Origin: Halanaerobium sp. | GTDB lineage: Bacteria > Bacillota > Halanaerobiia > Halanaerobiales > Halanaerobiaceae | Assembly: GCA_003070825.1 (NCBI GenBank) | Contig: QBLP01000018.1 | Coordinates: 1-15,699, forward strand | Direction: 5' to 3' | DNA: 15,699 bases | Part shown: piece by piece, positions 12,876 through 15,699 of the stretch | Numbering within the stretch: the stretch's first letter is position 1 | How the letters are laid out: every line of letters starts with the position of its first letter | The notes under the pieces: model-generated | Seen by the model: the letters and a program-made list of their open reading frames with translations, nothing else | The model's database searches: none | What the model was told of the DNA's origin: nothing | Program-made: the position numbers and the translations under genes

Positions 12876-13781
12876 ATGAAAAAAATTACAGCATTATTAT
12901 TTGTTCTTGCACTTGTAGTTATGGCAGTACTTCCAATTAGCGCTGCAGCAGAGGAACTGGAAGGTACTATTAAGATTGATGGATCCAGTACAGTTTATCC
13001 TGTAACACAGGCAATGGCAGAAGAGTTTTCTTATGAAAATCCACGTGTAAGAGTTACTGTTGGAGTATCTGGCTCAGGTGGAGGTTTTGCTAAGTTTAAT
13101 GTTGGTGAAACAGATTTAAGTAATGCTTCCCGTGAGATTAAAGAATCAGAAGCAGAAATTGCAGCTGAAAATGGAATTGAATTTACTCAGTTTATTGTTG
13201 GTTATGATGGAATTACAGTTGCTGTTCATCCAGAAAATGACTGGGCCAATGATATGACTGTTGAAGAATTAAAGATGATCTGGGAACCAAACTCAAGTGT
13301 AGAAACCTGGAGTGATGTTAGAGATGATTGGCCAGATGAAGAAATAGATCTTTATGGTCCTGGTGCAGATTCAGGTACTTTTGATTACTTTACTGAAGCA
13401 ATTAATGGTGAAAGTGGAGAAAGTCGTTCTGACTTTACTGCCAGTGAAGATGATAATGTATTAGTTAGAGGAATTTCCGGCAACAAATATGCACTTGGCT
13501 ATTTCGGTTATGCTTACTATGAAGAGAATAGTGAAAAATTAAAAGCTGTTGCAGTAAATGGAGTTCTACCAAATCCAGAAACTATTGCTGCCAAAGAATA
13601 TACACCACTTGCTAGACCATTATTTGTTTATGCTAAAAACTCAGCTGTTCAGCGTCCAGAAGTAGAAGCTTTCTTAAAGTTCTATTTTAAAAACGCTCAA
13701 GAAATTATACCTCAAGTTGGTTATGCGCCACTTCCATCTTATGAGGAAGCAATGGCTAAAGTTGAAGAATTAGCAAAGTAA
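12876..13781 (+). CDS. pstS: Phosphate-binding protein PstS
   Basis: A 301-residue extracytoplasmic solute-binding protein that delivers phosphate to the PstCAB transporter. Residues 1-25 are a Sec signal peptide (MKK, a hydrophobic core, then PISAAA before EE) with an AxA-type cleavage site and no lipobox cysteine. The phosphate-site loops are visible: IDGSSTVYP (34-42), SGSGGG (65-70), SNASREI and GADSGTFDYF (163-172), plus GISGNKYALGYFGYAYY near the C-terminal half. The length is normal for the family. AAGGGGG (12859-12865) precedes ATG 12876 by 10 nt. Absence of a lipid anchor suits a periplasmic protein in a cell with an outer membrane; in monoderm Firmicutes PstS is normally a lipoprotein. 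It is first in the operon, behind a Pho-box-like array. Confidence 0.96.
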   Translation: MKKITALLFVLALVVMAVLPISAAAEELEGTIKIDGSSTVYPVTQAMAEEFSYENPRVRVTVGVSGSGGGFAKFNVGETDLSNASREIKESEAEIAAENGIEFTQFIVGYDGITVAVHPENDWANDMTVEELKMIWEPNSSVETWSDVRDDWPDEEIDLYGPGADSGTFDYFTEAINGESGESRSDFTASEDDNVLVRGISGNKYALGYFGYAYYEENSEKLKAVAVNGVLPNPETIAAKEYTPLARPLFVYAKNSAVQRPEVEAFLKFYFKNAQEIIPQVGYAPLPSYEEAMAKVEELAK

Positions 13782-13814
13782 AAATATTAAATATTAAAAT
13801 ATAGATTACTGCTG

Positions 13815-13839
13815 AAAGGGGCTTAAACTGCCCCTTTTT
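13815..13839 (+). terminator. Intercistronic terminator/attenuator between pstS and pstC
   Basis: AAAGGGGC (13815-13822) pairs with GCCCCTTT (13830-13837) over a 7-nt loop and ends in five T residues (13835-13839). It looks like a moderate intrinsic terminator, positioned so that pstS would be made in excess over pstCA. Its loop and right arm overlap a second hairpin. Confidence 0.75.
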
Positions 13840-13850
13840 AGGCAGTTTAA
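13823..13850. promoter_or_regulatory. Alternative hairpin, mutually exclusive with the attenuator
   Basis: TTAAACTGCC (13823-13832) pairs perfectly with GGCAGTTTAA (13841-13850) over an 8-nt loop. It shares bases 13830-13832 with the right arm of the terminator hairpin, so both cannot form together. It could act as an antiterminator, or as a 3' stabilising structure for the pstS message. Confidence 0.6.
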
Positions 13851-13883
13851 TTTGTTATAAATTAAAAGAAAGGTGGTTTTTAA

Positions 13884-14843
13884 ATGTCAGATTTAAAAAA
13901 TGAAAATAAAAAAAGCTGGACCTCTTTATTTTTTGATCCCAAAATACGCTATATGAATTCCAAAAAGAATAAGAATGGTCTGGTTAACTATGTTTTGCTT
14001 TTAACTACACTGATTTCTTTAATTACAACTATTGGGATTATAATAATTTTATTAACTGATTCTTTTCATTTTTTTGAACAGGTTCCGGTTTTTGACTTTT
14101 TAACAGGTACCAACTGGAATCCTTTAATAGAACCCAACAAATCGTATGGAGTGCTGCCTCTGGTTGCAGGTACAATGATGATAACCCTGGGATCTGCTTT
14201 AATAGCAATTCCGGTTGGCCTGGGAAGTGCAATTTATTTAACTGAATATGCTTCAACCAGATTCAGCAAAATTATTAAACCAATAATGGAGATTTTAGCA
14301 GGTGTGCCTACGGTTGTTTATGGTTACTTTGCTTTAACCTTTATTACCCCAAATATTTTGAAACCGATTTTCCCAAATATCCAGACCTTTAATGCATTAA
14401 GTGCCAGTATTGCAGTAGGTATTATGATTTTACCGATGGTAATATCTTTGAGTGAGGATGCTTTAAATGCTGTACCGGAAAGCATCAGACAGGGTGCTTA
14501 CGCAATGGGTTCAACCAGGTTTGAGGTAGCTTCTCGAGTAATGGTTCCTTCAGCTTTGTCGGGAATCCTATCATCTTTTATTCTTGCTATCTCAAGAGCA
14601 ATTGGTGAGACAATGATTGTAGCTGTAGCAGCCGGTATGAGGCCCCAGCTTACATCTAGTTTTTTAAAACCGATTCAGACAATGACCGGATTTATAGTTC
14701 AGATCAGTATGGGAGATACTCCGGTTGGATCTCTATCATATTATACAATCTTTGCAGTTGGATTATTATTATTTTTAATGACTTTAAGCTTAAATATAAT
14801 TAGTCACCTGATCTTAAAGAAATACAGGGAGGTATATCAATAA
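13884..14843 (+). CDS. pstC: Phosphate ABC transporter permease PstC
   Basis: A 319-residue inner-membrane subunit that forms the phosphate channel with PstA. A 35-residue charged N-terminal extension precedes TM1 (about 36-58). The remaining hydrophobic segments include residues near 93-115, 135-155, 170-195, 230-250 and 285-310. The permease signature for docking on the ATPase is seen as ESIRQGAYAMGSTRFEVA (from residue 199), followed by SRAIGETMIVAVAAG, which is typical of PstC. AAGGTGG (13870-13876) is 7 nt before ATG 13884. Its TAA stop shares a base with the pstA start (TAATG). Expression depends on read-through of the hairpins after pstS. Confidence 0.96.
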   Translation: MSDLKNENKKSWTSLFFDPKIRYMNSKKNKNGLVNYVLLLTTLISLITTIGIIIILLTDSFHFFEQVPVFDFLTGTNWNPLIEPNKSYGVLPLVAGTMMITLGSALIAIPVGLGSAIYLTEYASTRFSKIIKPIMEILAGVPTVVYGYFALTFITPNILKPIFPNIQTFNALSASIAVGIMILPMVISLSEDALNAVPESIRQGAYAMGSTRFEVASRVMVPSALSGILSSFILAISRAIGETMIVAVAAGMRPQLTSSFLKPIQTMTGFIVQISMGDTPVGSLSYYTIFAVGLLLFLMTLSLNIISHLILKKYREVYQ

Positions 14844-15682
14844 TGGCTGATCTTAAGCAGAAAAGAATGCTGACCGATAAGATCTTTAAAGTTATATTTT
14901 TAATCTTTATTTCTTTAGGCCTGGTTGTTCTGGCAGCATTAATCTATGATATTGTTTCTAAAGGAATGGTCATGCTTGACTGGGAATTTTTTACCCGTTT
15001 TGATTCTCGCTTTCCTGAAAAAGCAGGGATCAAGGCCGGTTTATTTGGTACTATCTATGTAATAGGTTTAATGATTCCGATTACATTTTTTGTAGGAACG
15101 GCAACAGCAATTTATTTAGAAGAATATGCACCTAAAAATAAGCTGACAGACTTAATCAAACTGAATATTGCTAATCTAGCAGGTATTCCTTCGATAATTT
15201 ATGGTATGCTGGGACTTGGAGTTTTTGTTAGATATTTAAATATGGGGAGAAGTGTGCTGGCAGGGGCTTTAACCTTAAGTTTACTGGTGCTGCCGGTAGT
15301 AATTGTTTCTGCCCAGGAAGCTCTAAAAAGTGTTCCCGACTCTCTGCGTAATGCATCTTATGCTCTGGGAGCAAATCACTGGCATACAGTTTACAAAGTT
15401 GTTTTACCTTCAGCTCTGCCGTCAATTCTAACTGGTTTTATCCTGGCAATTTCGCGGGCGATTGGCGAGACTGCACCTTTAATTATGATGGGAGCTTTAA
15501 CCTTTGTTATGTTTACTCCCCAGGGAATTATGGACAGCTTTACAGTAATCCCAATTCAGATTTTCAACTGGACTTCTTTACCGAAAGTTGAATTTGAGCT
15601 GGTAGCTGCCAGCGGTAGTTTGCTTTTATTAATCTTGTTATTTATTTTAAATGGACTGGCAACATTTATTCGCTATAAATAC
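14843..15682 (+). CDS. pstA: Phosphate ABC transporter permease PstA (3' end missing)
   Basis: 280 residues are visible of the second channel subunit of the Pst importer. Hydrophobic segments are seen at about 15-40, 70-95, 110-135, 140-160, 200-225 and 255-275. The docking loop is AQEALKSVPDSLRNASYALG (157-176), followed by SRAIGETAPLIMMGALTF, diagnostic for PstA. AGGGAGG (14826-14832) precedes ATG 14843, which shares a base with the pstC stop. The frame stays open to the window end, but the last 17 bases are adaptor; the genuine sequence stops after ...FIRYKY at 15682. PstA proteins usually end a few residues after this point, so only a short tail is lost. pstB and phoU would be expected next but are outside the window. 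Confidence 0.95.
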
Positions 15683-15699
15683 CTGTCTCTTATACACAT
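15683..15699. other. Tn5/Nextera transposase mosaic-end adaptor (assembly artefact)
   Basis: CTGTCTCTTATACACAT is identical to the first 17 bases of the 19-base mosaic end used in Nextera library preparation (CTGTCTCTTATACACATCT). It replaces the end of pstA at the very edge of the sequence, which is where untrimmed adaptor would appear. It should not be read as genomic DNA. Confidence 0.95.

Overview
The window is a 15.7 kb stretch of AT-rich bacterial DNA in which every recognisable gene lies on the + strand. The gene set suggests an anaerobic, low-GC member of the Firmicutes (Bacillota). A Veg protein, the tatD/ksgA/veg neighbourhood, strong AGGAGG-type ribosome binding sites, frequent TTG/GTG starts and an [FeFe]-hydrogenase all point that way. 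A diderm member such as the Halanaerobiales is my best guess, partly because PstS has a signal peptide without a lipobox; this placement is inference, not something the sequence proves.

Layout. (1) 1-290: the 3' end of an IS3-family insertion sequence, cut by the window edge; its end appears to donate a -35 box to a promoter facing tatD. (2) 372-5268: housekeeping genes tatD, a Gfo/Idh/MocA oxidoreductase, ksgA (rsmA), a small [2Fe-2S] thioredoxin-fold ferredoxin overlapping a group-B-like [FeFe]-hydrogenase, then veg on its own strong promoter and closed by a terminator. (3) 5445-7145: a Na+/phosphate cotransporter with a C-terminal PhoU-like domain, closed by a strong terminator. (4) 7146-7637: a gene-free stretch filled with a long imperfect inverted repeat and a degenerate tandem repeat. 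(5) 7638-10743: grpB, then phoP/phoB and phoR with overlapping frames. (6) 11052-12702: an arsenic-type module (arsR, an ArsP-like permease, a mini-thioredoxin) with a consensus promoter and an overlapping palindromic operator. (7) 12760-15682: the pst operon (pstS, pstC, pstA), preceded by a Pho-box-like array of 11-bp repeats, with alternative hairpins between pstS and pstC. (8) 15683-15699 matches the Tn5/Nextera mosaic end, so it is almost certainly sequencing adaptor and not genome.

How it fits together. From 5.4 kb to the end the theme is phosphate: a sodium-driven transporter, the PhoP-PhoR two-component system, and the high-affinity Pst ABC transporter whose promoter carries the expected PhoP-type repeats. 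The arsR module sits between regulator and transporter, which is of interest because arsenate enters cells through phosphate transporters.

I see no wholly new system that I can defend. The best leads are the alternative hairpins between pstS and pstC, the repeat-packed intergenic regions (7.2-7.6 kb and 12.36-12.43 kb, the latter sharing a 15-mer with the region after phoR), the ferredoxin-hydrogenase pair inserted in the ksgA-veg neighbourhood, and the ars module nested in the phosphate locus. No tRNA, rRNA or CRISPR array was seen.
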